NCBI RefSeq assembly: GCF_011040385.1
Contig: NZ_JAAIKB010000003.1
Span: 434,001-498,000, forward strand
From: Falsiroseomonas algicola
Lineage (GTDB): Bacteria > Pseudomonadota > Alphaproteobacteria > Acetobacterales > Acetobacteraceae
DNA length: 64,000 nucleotides
Reading direction: 5' to 3'
Notes under the pieces: model-generated
Databases searched by the model: none
Told to the model about the DNA's origin: nothing
The model's input: only the letters and a program-made list of their open reading frames with translations
In this document: piece after piece, positions 53,134 to 61,707 of the stretch
Numbering within the stretch: the first letter of the stretch is position 1
Layout of the letters: each line of letters starts with the position of its first letter
Position numbers and translations under genes: made by a program

Positions 53134-53916
53134 TCAGATCACCCAGCCGCCATCGACGGCCAGGTCCTGGCCCGTCGTCTGGCGGGACATGTCGGAGGCG
53201 AGGAACAGCACGGCATTCGCGACATCCAGGTCCGTGCTGATCCGCTGCAACGCATATTCCGAGGCATGCTTGCGGCGCGCTTCCTCGATGCTGATGCCTT
53301 CCTTCCGCGCCATGGTCGCACGCACCTGTTCGAAGCGCGGGCCTTCCACCATGCCGGGGCAGACGCAGTTGACGTTGATGTCGTAGGGGCCGAGTTCCAG
53401 CGCCGCGGACTTGGTGATGCCGCGCAGGCCCCATTTGCTGGCGGAATAGGCGCTGCGCCCGGCGCGGCCGCGCAGCCCGAAGGTGCCGCCGACATTGACG
53501 ATTTTTCCTCGTTTCGCCGCAATCATCGCCGGCGCGAAGGCGCGCATCGTCATGAAGCAGCCCGTGACATTCAGGCGGAGGATCTCGTCGAACTCGGCGG
53601 GCGTGGTCTCCCAGAAGGTTTTCCCCAGAGGCCCGCGGCCGCCGGCGATGTTCACCAGCACGTCCACGCGGCCGAAAGCCGAGAGCACGCTGGTCGCCAT
53701 CGTATCCACGCTGGCGGGATCCATCAGGTCGCAGAAGAAGATCTCCGCGCGCCTGCCCATGGCGCGGCATTCCGCCTGCACCTCCTCGATCGCCTTGGTG
53801 TCGCGGCCGACCAGCGCAAGGTCCGCGCCATGCTCCGCCAGCAGCCTGGTGCAGGCGGCGCCCATTCCCTTGGCGGGGCCGGTCACGACGGCCACGCGGT
53901 CCTTCAGCAGCATCAC
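53134..53916 (-). CDS. Short-chain dehydrogenase/reductase
   Basis: The 260-residue classical SDR has the cofactor motif TGPAKGMG, the NNAG-like VNIAGG, the catalytic YxxxK in SAYSASKWG, and GMVEGPRFEQV after it. The Ser normally found 13 residues before the catalytic Tyr is replaced by Gly, in VNVGGTFG, with Thr beside it; this may be a subfamily trait. It ends with GQDLAVDGGWVI. It lies between two amidohydrolase genes in one operon (10 bp and 1 bp spacing), so it probably oxidises or reduces an intermediate in the same pathway. Confidence 0.9.
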   Translation of the reverse strand: MMLLKDRVAVVTGPAKGMGAACTRLLAEHGADLALVGRDTKAIEEVQAECRAMGRRAEIFFCDLMDPASVDTMATSVLSAFGRVDVLVNIAGGRGPLGKTFWETTPAEFDEILRLNVTGCFMTMRAFAPAMIAAKRGKIVNVGGTFGLRGRAGRSAYSASKWGLRGITKSAALELGPYDINVNCVCPGMVEGPRFEQVRATMARKEGISIEEARRKHASEYALQRISTDLDVANAVLFLASDMSRQTTGQDLAVDGGWVI

Positions 53917-53925
53917 GGCAATCCC

Positions 53926-55422
53926 CTATTCGGCGCGCAGCAGGCGCTTCGACTTGGTCCAGCCGCGGGCCAGCGCGCGGCAATGGCAGGCGACATGCGG
54001 CGCGACCTCATGGCACCAGACCTTCACCTCCGCATTCACCGCGCGGAGCCGTGCGGCGGCCTCATTGGCCTCGGCGGCGAGCTTCACCTCATCCAGCCCG
54101 AGGACCTTGCGGTCCCGCAGCTTCCACTCGCCGCCGATCATGACATCGACGACGGCGGCGCCGTCCTCCGTCCAGACCAGCTGGTTCGCGGCGTCGTTCA
54201 GCGGCGCCCAGTTGATGTGGTCGAGGTCGAGCAGGACCAGGTCCGCCGCACGCCCGGCCTCCACCACGCCGCCATCCAGGCCAAGCAGCTTCGAGGAACC
54301 GGCGGTGGCCAGTTGCACCGTCTCCGCCGTGCCGAGCCAGTCATCCTCCTCCGCATCCTCCCAGAGGCGGGAGGCGAAGGCGGCGAGGCGCATCGACTCG
54401 AACATGTTCTGGTTGTCGGAGGAGGAGGAGCCATCCGTGCCGATGCCGACCGTCACGCCGGCCCGGATGGCCTTGCGCGCCGGCGCGATGCCGGAGGCGA
54501 GGCGCATATTGGCGCCGGGGTTGTGGGAGAGGCCGCCACCACGCTTCGCCAGCAGGTCGAGGTCGCCATCCGTCAGCCAGACGCCATGCGCGACGCTGAA
54601 CCACTCGCCGACCAGGCCGAGGCGGTCCATGTGTTCCAGCATCGTCGCGCCGTCATAGCGCAGCACCCCGCCGGCATACTGGAATCGGCTTTCGGCGACA
54701 TGGGTCTGCATCTTCATGCCGTATTCGGCAGCGAGCGTGCGGCAGCCCTTCATGAAGTCGTCGGTGCAATGCAGCGGGATGGTGGGCGCGCAGCCGAGCA
54801 CGATGTTCTTCGACCCGTGTGACCAGGATTTCGCGGCCGTCGCGATGGCGTCCAGGATCTGCTGCGGCGCGGGCATGCGCATCGCCTCCGCCCGGGCGCG
54901 GAGTTCGGGGGGCAGGGCCTCCGGCAGGCCCGGCGTGGCCTGGAAGAAGGTGAGGTCGGCGACCATCGGCGCCAGGATCGCCCGCAGCCCGACGGTCGCG
55001 TAGGCATCCGCCATCGCGTCCAGGCCCTCGACCGTCGGGCAGGGGAATTCGGCCGGCAGGTCGAAGACCGCGGTGCAGCCCTTCTTCAGGTTCTCGACCG
55101 CGTTCAGGGCGGTGGAGAGCCACTTGTCCCGCAGCACACGATTACCGCTGATCCAGGGCGCATGGGCCAGCAGCAGCGCCAGGTCCCATTTGTCGCCGGC
55201 GCCCTTGGCGATGCCGCCATGACCGTGCGTGTGCCCGTTCACCAGGCCAGGGATGATGAGGCGCTTGCTGGCGTCGAAGACCTGCGCCTGCTCCACGCGC
55301 GTGCCCGGTGGCAGCAGCGCGGCGATGCGGCCATTCTCCACCAGCACCTCGGCATGGGGCGCGGAGAGGGCGTCGGGCGAGAGGACGCGCGCGCCGGTGA
55401 GCAGGGTCTGGGGGGCGGGCAT
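53926..55422 (-). CDS. TrzA/AtzB/cytosine-deaminase-like amidohydrolase
   Basis: This 498-residue metal-dependent hydrolase has the mononuclear site of the deaminase/chlorohydrolase group: His64 and His66 in GLVNGHTHGHGG, His241 and Glu244 in MQTHVAES, His279 in SVAHGVW and Asp330 in GIGTDGSSSSDN, with LSHNPGANMRL between. Members remove amino or chloro groups from triazines, purines or pyrimidines. It is the first gene of a three-gene operon. GGAGGA lies eight bases before the ATG. A heterocycle deaminase acting before ring opening by the downstream amidohydrolase is a reasonable hypothesis. Confidence 0.9.
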   Translation of the reverse strand: MPAPQTLLTGARVLSPDALSAPHAEVLVENGRIAALLPPGTRVEQAQVFDASKRLIIPGLVNGHTHGHGGIAKGAGDKWDLALLLAHAPWISGNRVLRDKWLSTALNAVENLKKGCTAVFDLPAEFPCPTVEGLDAMADAYATVGLRAILAPMVADLTFFQATPGLPEALPPELRARAEAMRMPAPQQILDAIATAAKSWSHGSKNIVLGCAPTIPLHCTDDFMKGCRTLAAEYGMKMQTHVAESRFQYAGGVLRYDGATMLEHMDRLGLVGEWFSVAHGVWLTDGDLDLLAKRGGGLSHNPGANMRLASGIAPARKAIRAGVTVGIGTDGSSSSDNQNMFESMRLAAFASRLWEDAEEDDWLGTAETVQLATAGSSKLLGLDGGVVEAGRAADLVLLDLDHINWAPLNDAANQLVWTEDGAAVVDVMIGGEWKLRDRKVLGLDEVKLAAEANEAAARLRAVNAEVKVWCHEVAPHVACHCRALARGWTKSKRLLRAE

Positions 55423-55458
55423 GGTGAGGGTCCTCCGGGGTGGGAGGGGTGGGCGTTA

Positions 55459-55593
55459 CCCCCACCCCGACCAGCCTTCGGCGTCCAACGCAGTGCGTTG
55501 GACCCCCCGGAATCACGGGGGAGGGGACGCCGATGGCCTCGGTTGCACGATATCTCCCTCCCCCGGGCTTCCGGGGGAGGGTCGGGGTGGGGG
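55459..55593. repeat. Nested palindromic intergenic repeat
   Basis: The outer arms cccccaccccgacc (55459-55472) and ggtcggggtggggg (55580-55593) pair perfectly over 14 bp. Inside are a 10-bp hairpin gtccaacgca-g-tgcgttggac (55483-55503) and a second stem near 55557-55580. The outer arm also occurs at 16366. It lies in the 182-bp gap between two minus-strand genes and may terminate or insulate. No gene is seen in the gap. Confidence 0.65.
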
Positions 55594-55604
55594 GCTGCGC
55601 CCCC

Positions 55605-56630
55605 TTACAGCCGCCGCTCGGAAGCCGGCGGCAGGTAGCGGTCGGTGAACATGGTGCTGGCGGCGGGCGGGTTGGCGACGCCCAGCGCCTCCGCATTCAC
55701 CGTCACCAGCTGCTGCGCGCGCGCCATGTCCACATGGCCCATGCCGTGCTGGCGGCTGTTCGGCGTGATGATGGAGCGGTCGCGCGTCATGGCGAAGCGG
55801 CGGGCTTCCAGCGCCTCGTCGAACAGCGGCTCGCGGCGCTTCAAGCTCGCCATGCCGCCCGGCACGTCGGCCAGCAGCGCCTTCAGGCCATCGATCGAGG
55901 CCTTCACGAAGCGGGAAGCGACCTCCCCGTTCCGCTCCAGCCACTCCGCCCGGCAGAAGACGCCGGAGCCATAGAGGTCGAGCCCATGCTCGGCATAGGG
56001 CCAGGAGAGGATCTGATCCTCCGGGATGCCGAGGCCGACCAGGTTGAAGTGGACGGTGAAGAGGAAGCCCGTCACGGCATCGACCTGGCCGGTGCGCAGC
56101 ATGGTGTCGCGGAGGTTGGCGGCCATGGAGGTCCAGCGCACGCGGCTGGCATCGATGCCGGCAACGCGGGCGAAGGCCGGGAAGAGCAGGCGGGAACCCT
56201 CGCCTTCCGGCGCGCCGAGATTCTTGCCGACGACGTCCTGCGGCTTCTCGATGCCGCGCCCGCGCATGGTGACGATGGCCGCCGCCGTGCGGTCGAAGAC
56301 GGGGTAGAGCATGACGAGGCGGCTGTTGGGGTTCTCCGCGTTGAACTTCACCGCGCCGGAGAAATCCGCGAAGCCGATGTCATAGGCGCCGGAGCCGACC
56401 TTCACGAGCGCATCGCCCGATCCGAAGCCGCGGTCCATGCGGACGGCCAGCTGTTCGCGGCGGAAGATGCCGCGATCTTCGGCCAGCGACCACATGCCGT
56501 GGTTGCCCTGCAGCGCCCAGTCGAGGGTGAAGCGCACGGCGGATTGCGCCGCGGCGGTGCGGATGGTGGGCAGCGACAGGGTCGCGCCGGCGGCGGTGGC
56601 CAGAAGGGTGCGACGGTTCAGGCTGGTCAT
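55605..56630 (-). CDS. NMT1/THI5-type ABC substrate-binding protein
   Basis: This 341-residue periplasmic protein has a twin-arginine leader (MTSLNRRTLLATAAGATLSL) and the SsuA/THI5-like fold: VRFTLDWALQGNHGMWSLAE, DRGIFRREQLAVRM, SGAYDIGFADFSGAVKFNAE and GQVDAVTGFLFTVHFNLVGL. Members bind pyrimidine precursors, taurine-type sulfonates or nitriles. Its permease and ATPase are not in the window. It lies 28 bp after a related binding-protein gene, so two homologous receptors share a transcript. Confidence 0.9.
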   Translation of the reverse strand: MTSLNRRTLLATAAGATLSLPTIRTAAAQSAVRFTLDWALQGNHGMWSLAEDRGIFRREQLAVRMDRGFGSGDALVKVGSGAYDIGFADFSGAVKFNAENPNSRLVMLYPVFDRTAAAIVTMRGRGIEKPQDVVGKNLGAPEGEGSRLLFPAFARVAGIDASRVRWTSMAANLRDTMLRTGQVDAVTGFLFTVHFNLVGLGIPEDQILSWPYAEHGLDLYGSGVFCRAEWLERNGEVASRFVKASIDGLKALLADVPGGMASLKRREPLFDEALEARRFAMTRDRSIITPNSRQHGMGHVDMARAQQLVTVNAEALGVANPPAASTMFTDRYLPPASERRL

Positions 56631-56658
56631 GGTCTTCGGTCTTTCCTCGGGACTGGCG

Positions 56659-57675
56659 TTACTGGATGCGCCGCGCTTCGGCGGCGGGCAGGAAGCGGGT
56701 ATCCAGGATCTCGGCGGCGGCGGGCACGCGGGGCAGGCCGAATCCCTGGGCGACGATGCCGATGGCGCGTTCCAGGCGTTCGGGCGCCACATGGCCGATG
56801 CCATTGGCCAGAGCCTCCGGCGTGCGGATCTGGTTGTCGATCACCCATTGCAGGCGTTCGGTCTCCAGCGCCGGGTCCAGCAGGGCTTCCCGCCGCGCGA
56901 TGTGCTGTACGGCGGCGCGGGGGTCGCGGATCGCCTCCACCCAGCCGCGGGTGATGGCGCGCACCAGCCCGGCCACCACCTGCGGGCGGCGTTCGGCCAT
57001 CTCGGTCGAGACCAGGATGGAGTTGGACAGCACATCGACCCCGTGGTCGCCGTAATACATGAAGCGGACATCCTCGCGCCGCACGCCGAGGCCCTTCAGC
57101 CCGAACCATACCGTGGAATCGAAGCCTGTCACGGCCTCCACATCGCCACGGACCAACAGCGTCTCCCGCAACTGGGGGGTCACGGACTGGAAGTTCACGC
57201 GGGCCGGGTCGATGCCGGCCAGCGAAGCGAAGGCAGGAAACAGCCGGAAACCCGTGTCGTTCTGCGGCGCGCCGACCCGGCGGCCGGCCAGATCCTGCGG
57301 GCGGGTGATATTGGCGCGCGCCAGGCTGACCACCGCCATGGGCGGGCGGGTGTAGAGCACCATGGCCGTGACCACGCGGCGTTCCGGCTGGCGGGCGGTG
57401 AACTCGATCAGCGTGTTGATGTCGCCGAATCCGGCATCATAGGTCCCGGCCGCGATGCGCCCGATGGGGGCGGAGGAACCCTCCCCGGGGTCCATGCGCA
57501 GCGTGATGCCTTCCTCCCGGAAGAAGCCGCGATCCTCGGCAAGGAAGAAGGGCGCGTTGGGCCCCTCCAGCCGCCAGTTGAGGATCATGCGCACATTCTC
57601 CTGCGCCAAGGCGGGCGCGGCGGCGAGGAGGCCGGCGGCCAGCGCCAGGGCGCGGCGTGCGAGGGCTTTGGGCAT
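56659..57675 (-). CDS. NMT1/THI5-type ABC substrate-binding protein
   Basis: This 338-residue protein has a signal peptide (MPKALARRALALAAGLLAAA, cleavage near ALAQ) and the same fold as its neighbour: VRMILNWRLEGPNAPFFLAE, DRGFFREEGITLRMDPGEGS and GDVEAVTGFDSTVWFGLKGL. The shared EDRG(I/F)FR block and VTGF segment show that the two are paralogues. AAAGGAG lies six bases before the ATG at 57675. The context of heterocycle hydrolases suggests a pyrimidine-like or amide ligand, but this is inference. Confidence 0.9.
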   Translation of the reverse strand: MPKALARRALALAAGLLAAAPALAQENVRMILNWRLEGPNAPFFLAEDRGFFREEGITLRMDPGEGSSAPIGRIAAGTYDAGFGDINTLIEFTARQPERRVVTAMVLYTRPPMAVVSLARANITRPQDLAGRRVGAPQNDTGFRLFPAFASLAGIDPARVNFQSVTPQLRETLLVRGDVEAVTGFDSTVWFGLKGLGVRREDVRFMYYGDHGVDVLSNSILVSTEMAERRPQVVAGLVRAITRGWVEAIRDPRAAVQHIARREALLDPALETERLQWVIDNQIRTPEALANGIGHVAPERLERAIGIVAQGFGLPRVPAAAEILDTRFLPAAEARRIQ

Positions 57676-57773
57676 GGGCTGCTCCTTTGGCGTGCAGCGT
57701 CCCACGCCGCGGCACGGATGCGCGCGGGCGGGACAATGCGTCGCCGCGGTCGTCCGCAAGCCCCATGCCAGGA

Positions 57774-59093
57774 TCAGGTCACGCGCCAGCCGCTCGCGAA
57801 ATCCTTCAGCCGGTACCAGCCGGTGACGATCGGCATGAACCAGGGCGTGCCGCTGTAGCCCGGCAGGGTCGGCATGGGCATGCGGCTGAAGGCGGAGGCG
57901 CGGTTGTCCCCGCCCAGCATCATCCGCGCGGCGACGGTGCCGAGATGCGTCATGGTGACGACGCCGCTGCCATTGCAGCCGAGTGCGTGGTGCACGCCGT
58001 CCTGCACGCCGACATGGGGCAGCATGTCGAAGGCGAAGGCGACATTGCCCTTCCAGCCATGGGTGATCCGCACGCCCTGCAGCGCGGGCAGCAGATGGGT
58101 CATGTGCTTGTGTAGCCAGCGCGCGCCCACGCGCGGATCGGTGTCGGACAGCGTGGCCCGGCCGCCGAACAGCACGCGGGTGCCGTCCGGCGAGGGGCGG
58201 AAATAGTAGAGGATCTTCTTCGTGTCGCCATAGACACGGCCCTTGGGCAGCACCTCCGCCACCCGGTCCCGGCCGATCGCCTCCGACGCCACCATGTAGG
58301 AGGCAACTGGCACGACGCGCCGGCGGTGCCAGGGCAGGGCGCCGCCGGTATAGCCATTGGTCGCGACCATGACGTGCCGGGCGCGGATGACGCCCGCGGT
58401 GGTGGAAACCAGGAAGCCCGCGCCCTCCCTCGCCAGCCCGTCCACCGTGACGCCGCCCACCAGCGTGGCGCCGGCGCGGCGGGCGGCCTCCGCCAGGCCG
58501 CGCGTGTAGCGGGCGGGGTGCAGGCTGGCGGCGCGGTGGTTCACCATGCCGCCGTGGTAGTGGGGCGTGCCGAGTTCCTCCGCCATCCGGGCGCGGGGCA
58601 GGATTTCCGCCGTGCCGGGCAGCGCCGCGTTCAGCAGGGCGGCCCGCTTCGCGAGCGTCGCCATCGCGGCCTCGCTATGGGCGCCGACGAAGCGGCCGCA
58701 GCGGCGGTAGTCGCAGTCGATCGATTCGCGGGCGAGCAGGGCCTCGAAGGCATCGAAGCTGCCCTCGGCCTCCTCCACCATCTCGGCCAGCAGGGCGGGG
58801 TCCAGGCCCTTGGAGACGTCGGATTTGGCGCGGCCGAGGCTGCCGGCGCCGGACAGCGCACCGCCGTTGCGCGATGAGGCACCCCAGCCGATCGCCTCCC
58901 GGTCCAGCACCAGCGGCTTCATGCCGCCGCGGGCCAGTTCGAGTGCCGTGGACAGGCCGGTGATGCCGCCGCCGATGATCACCGCATCGGCCTGGTCGGG
59001 CAGCGCGGTGACGGTGGGGGAGGGTGGAGCCGCTGCCTCCCACCAATAGGGTGTCGTCTTGAAGCCGGGGGCGAAGACGGCGTCGTCGTTCAT
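57774..59093 (-). CDS. FAD-dependent amine oxidoreductase (PuuB/DAO-like)
   Basis: The 439-residue flavoprotein of the DAO family starts FAPGFKTTPYWWEAAAP, a lead-in typical of gamma-glutamylputrescine oxidase-like proteins. It has the FAD motif AVIIGGGITGLSTALELARG, the loop GWGASSRNGGALSGAGSLGR and the C-terminal HHALGCNGSGVVTMTHLGT. It probably oxidises a secondary amine or N-substituted amino acid. Its start overlaps the stop of the EamA transporter gene (ATGA), so import or efflux and oxidation are coupled. Confidence 0.9.
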   Translation of the reverse strand: MNDDAVFAPGFKTTPYWWEAAAPPSPTVTALPDQADAVIIGGGITGLSTALELARGGMKPLVLDREAIGWGASSRNGGALSGAGSLGRAKSDVSKGLDPALLAEMVEEAEGSFDAFEALLARESIDCDYRRCGRFVGAHSEAAMATLAKRAALLNAALPGTAEILPRARMAEELGTPHYHGGMVNHRAASLHPARYTRGLAEAARRAGATLVGGVTVDGLAREGAGFLVSTTAGVIRARHVMVATNGYTGGALPWHRRRVVPVASYMVASEAIGRDRVAEVLPKGRVYGDTKKILYYFRPSPDGTRVLFGGRATLSDTDPRVGARWLHKHMTHLLPALQGVRITHGWKGNVAFAFDMLPHVGVQDGVHHALGCNGSGVVTMTHLGTVAARMMLGGDNRASAFSRMPMPTLPGYSGTPWFMPIVTGWYRLKDFASGWRVT

Positions 59094-59995
59094 GCCGGCC
59101 GTCCCGCGCTGCGCGCGAGGTAGAGCGTTGCCGCCACCATGATGAGGGTCCCCCAGACCAGTTCCCAGCCCGGCCTCTCGGCGAAGGCCAGCATCGCGAT
59201 CACGGCGGAGGCCGGGATCTGCACATATTCGATCGGCGCCAGCAGCCCGACCGGCGCCCGCCGCGCGGCCCAGGAGGCGCAGAAATCACCCAGGATGGCG
59301 AGCACCGACCCCGCCACCAGCATGGCCGCAGCGAAGGCGCTCGGCGTCTGCCACACGAAGGCGGAGACCGGGCCCCAGACGATGACGGAGGCCAGCGCGT
59401 ACCAGGCGACGACGCGGGAGGGCGGCTCCGTGGAAGACAGCGTCTTGACGGCGATCAGCACCAGCGCGCCGGTCAGCCCGCCCAGCAGCGCGGCGAGCGT
59501 CCCGGCCGAGACCTCCCCCTGGAAGCCCCCCTGGCCGCCGGCGATGACCAGCACGCCCGTGAAGCCGATGGCGGCCGCGATGGCGCGGTCCCAGCCCACC
59601 TTCTCCCCAAGCAGGAGGAAGGCGAGCGGCAGGGCCCAGAGGGGCCGCGCATGCATGATCGCCACCGCATCGGCCAGCGGCAGCCAGAGGATGGCCAGCA
59701 TATGGACCATGAAGCCGACCAGGCCGGCGGCGCAGCGGAACAGGTGCGCGCCAGGACGGCGCGTCTGCAGCGCGGGCAGGCCCGCCCGCAGCAGCCAGGG
59801 CAGCATGACGAGGGTGGTGAAGAGGCCGCGCGCGAAGGGAACGAGGGGGACGGGCAAGCCATCCTGCATGGCAGCCCGGAAGCAGGCGCCCATGGCGGCG
59901 AAGGAGAGGCAGCAGGCCAGCATCAGGCCCATGCCTGCCAGCAGCCGCCGCGCTTCGCGTGATTGGTCGCCTTGCGGCGCGGTCCCGGCGTCCAT
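59090..59995 (-). CDS. EamA/DMT-family transporter
   Basis: This 301-residue inner-membrane protein has ten predicted helices in two EamA repeats (MGLMLACCLSFAAMGACFRA opens the first; LLAPIEYVQIPASAVIAMLA is in the second). DMT transporters mostly export amino acids or other metabolites. It is the first gene of a two-gene unit with the flavoprotein, so it may handle the oxidase's substrate or product. The start at 59995 is the first ATG; the stop overlaps the oxidase start. Confidence 0.88.
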   Translation of the reverse strand: MDAGTAPQGDQSREARRLLAGMGLMLACCLSFAAMGACFRAAMQDGLPVPLVPFARGLFTTLVMLPWLLRAGLPALQTRRPGAHLFRCAAGLVGFMVHMLAILWLPLADAVAIMHARPLWALPLAFLLLGEKVGWDRAIAAAIGFTGVLVIAGGQGGFQGEVSAGTLAALLGGLTGALVLIAVKTLSSTEPPSRVVAWYALASVIVWGPVSAFVWQTPSAFAAAMLVAGSVLAILGDFCASWAARRAPVGLLAPIEYVQIPASAVIAMLAFAERPGWELVWGTLIMVAATLYLARSAGRPA

Positions 59996-60036
59996 CCCGC
60001 CGGAAGGCTAGGCCCGGGAGCGGGCCAGGGAAAGGT

Positions 60037-60061
60037 GGGGGCGGCCGATCGGGCCGCCCCC
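60037..60061 (-). terminator. GC-rich stem-loop after the 63-residue gene
   Basis: The arms gggggcggcc (60037-60046) and ggccgccccc (60052-60061) pair perfectly over 10 bp with a 5-nt loop. On the minus strand it lies just after the stop at 60069 and is followed by ACCTTTCCC, so the U tract is weak. Confidence 0.55.
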
Positions 60062-60068
60062 GGACCGC

Positions 60069-60260
60069 TTACCGGCGGTCGGCCGCCAGCTCCGCCTCCA
60101 GCTCCTTGATCCGGGCCACGAGGGTGGTCCGCAGCGAGGAGGAGGCGGTGGGCTTCATGCCGGCCAGGGTTTCCTTGAGCTCCGCCAGCAGGCGCTTCTT
60201 CTCCTGCGGGCTGCGGCGGATGGGGCGGTTGTCGGAGAACTGGCCCTCATGCGATCGCAT
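60069..60260 (-). CDS. Small coiled-coil protein of unknown function
   Basis: The 63-residue protein (MRSHEGQFSDNRPIRRSPQE at its start) has a helical, charged C-terminal half (EKKRLLAELKETLAG and VARIKELEAELAADRR) that should form a coiled coil. AAGGA lies seven bases before the ATG at 60260. It stands alone, facing away from the branched-chain-type transport operon, and is followed by a stem-loop. No function can be assigned. Confidence 0.6.
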   Translation of the reverse strand: MRSHEGQFSDNRPIRRSPQEKKRLLAELKETLAGMKPTASSSLRTTLVARIKELEAELAADRR

Positions 60261-60474
60261 CGGCGTGTCCTTCCCGGGCTGTTGTTGAGCGCACGGGTTA
60301 GGGGGGAGCCGCGGCGCCGTCAACGCGGGCAGGGGTGCCCGGCCTGCATGCAAGCCGTGTCCAGGATCGTGCCGGATGTTGTCCGGACAGCTTGCCTGAA
60401 ACGCCGGGGCGGCGCAGATATCACGCCGCGCGGGGTGCCGCGTGACAGGGAAAGACCTCCGGGGAACCAACGCA

Positions 60475-61704
60475 ATGCCGAACACGATCCTCCAAGGCGT
60501 GACGCCGTCCCGCCGCGCCCTGATGCTCGGTGCCGCCGGCGCCCTGGCAGCGCCCGGGCTGCTGCGTGCGCAGCCCGCGCCGATCAAGCTCGGCATCCTG
60601 CAGCCCGTGACGGGCGCGCTGGCGCAGGATGGCGAATACGGCCGCATCGGCGCCGAACTCGCGATCCAGGAGCTGAACGCGACGGGCGGCATCAAGGCGC
60701 TGGGCGGCGCGCAGATCCAGATGGTCTTCGGCGATGCGCGGTCCAACCCCGAAGGCGGCACGGCCGAGGTGGAGCGGATGCAGGCGGAGGGCGTGGTCGC
60801 CATCGTCGGCGGCTTCGCGAGCCCGATCTGCCTGGCGGCCAGCCAGGCGGCGTCCCGCTACGACCTGCCCTACATCGTCGATGTCGGCGTCAGCGACCAG
60901 ATCGTCTCCCGCGGCCTCCGCAACACCTTCCGCTTCAGCCCCGGTGCTGCCAGCATCACCCGCGCGGCACTCGACAATCTGGTCAAGCTGAACGATGCGG
61001 CCGGTAAGCCCGCCAAGACCGTGGTGCTGGTGCATGAGGACGGGCTGTTCGGCACGGGTGCCGCGCGCACCATGCAGGCCGAACTGCCGCCGCGCGGCTT
61101 CGAGATCCTGGAGACGATCAGCCACCCGTCGCCGGCGCGCGACATGTCCAACATCGCGCTGCGCATCCGCAGCCTGAACCCGGACCTGATCATCCCGTCC
61201 AGCTACTACAGCGAATTCGTGCTGCTGAGCCGCACGCTGCAGCAGCGCCGCATCCGGCCGAAGGGCATCTACGCCATCCTGAACGGCGCTGCCTCCAACT
61301 ACCGCTTCGTGCGCGAATTCCCGGATGCCGCGAACCTGGTCATGGACGTCAATCACTGGGCCGATCCGCGCAAGCCGAAGACGGCGGAGCTGCGCCGGAT
61401 GGTGGAGGCGCAGAACCGCTTCTGGCTGTTCAACGTGCCGATGAACTACTCCGCCGTGATGCTGGTGGCGGATGCGCTGGAGCGTGCCGGCCGCGCCGAC
61501 CGCAACGCGGTGATCGAGGCGCTGGCCAAGACCGATGGCAGCTTCACGCGCCACATCATGCCCTATGGCCCGACCAACTTCGTGAACGGCCAGAACCAGG
61601 GCGGCCAGGCCGTGAACACGCAGATCCAGAACAACGACGTGAAGGTGATCTTCCCGACGGAGTTCGCGGACGCGCAGCCGATCTTCCCCTGGCCGGCCGG
61701 CTGA
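60475..61704 (+). CDS. Branched-chain amino acid-type ABC substrate-binding protein (LivK-like)
   Basis: The 409-residue periplasmic protein has a twin-arginine-type leader (PSRRALMLGAAGALAAPGLL) and the Peripla_BP_6 fold: IKLGILQPVTGALAQDGEYG, GAELAIQELNATGGIKALGG, VVAIVGGFASPICLAASQAA and ALAKTDGSFTRHIMPYGPTN near the end. Ligands of this group include Leu/Ile/Val, amides, urea and aromatic acids. It is the first gene of a livKHMG-type operon; the permease start follows its stop by 3 bp. Confidence 0.92.
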   Translation: MPNTILQGVTPSRRALMLGAAGALAAPGLLRAQPAPIKLGILQPVTGALAQDGEYGRIGAELAIQELNATGGIKALGGAQIQMVFGDARSNPEGGTAEVERMQAEGVVAIVGGFASPICLAASQAASRYDLPYIVDVGVSDQIVSRGLRNTFRFSPGAASITRAALDNLVKLNDAAGKPAKTVVLVHEDGLFGTGAARTMQAELPPRGFEILETISHPSPARDMSNIALRIRSLNPDLIIPSSYYSEFVLLSRTLQQRRIRPKGIYAILNGAASNYRFVREFPDAANLVMDVNHWADPRKPKTAELRRMVEAQNRFWLFNVPMNYSAVMLVADALERAGRADRNAVIEALAKTDGSFTRHIMPYGPTNFVNGQNQGGQAVNTQIQNNDVKVIFPTEFADAQPIFPWPAG

Positions 61705-61707
61705 TCC

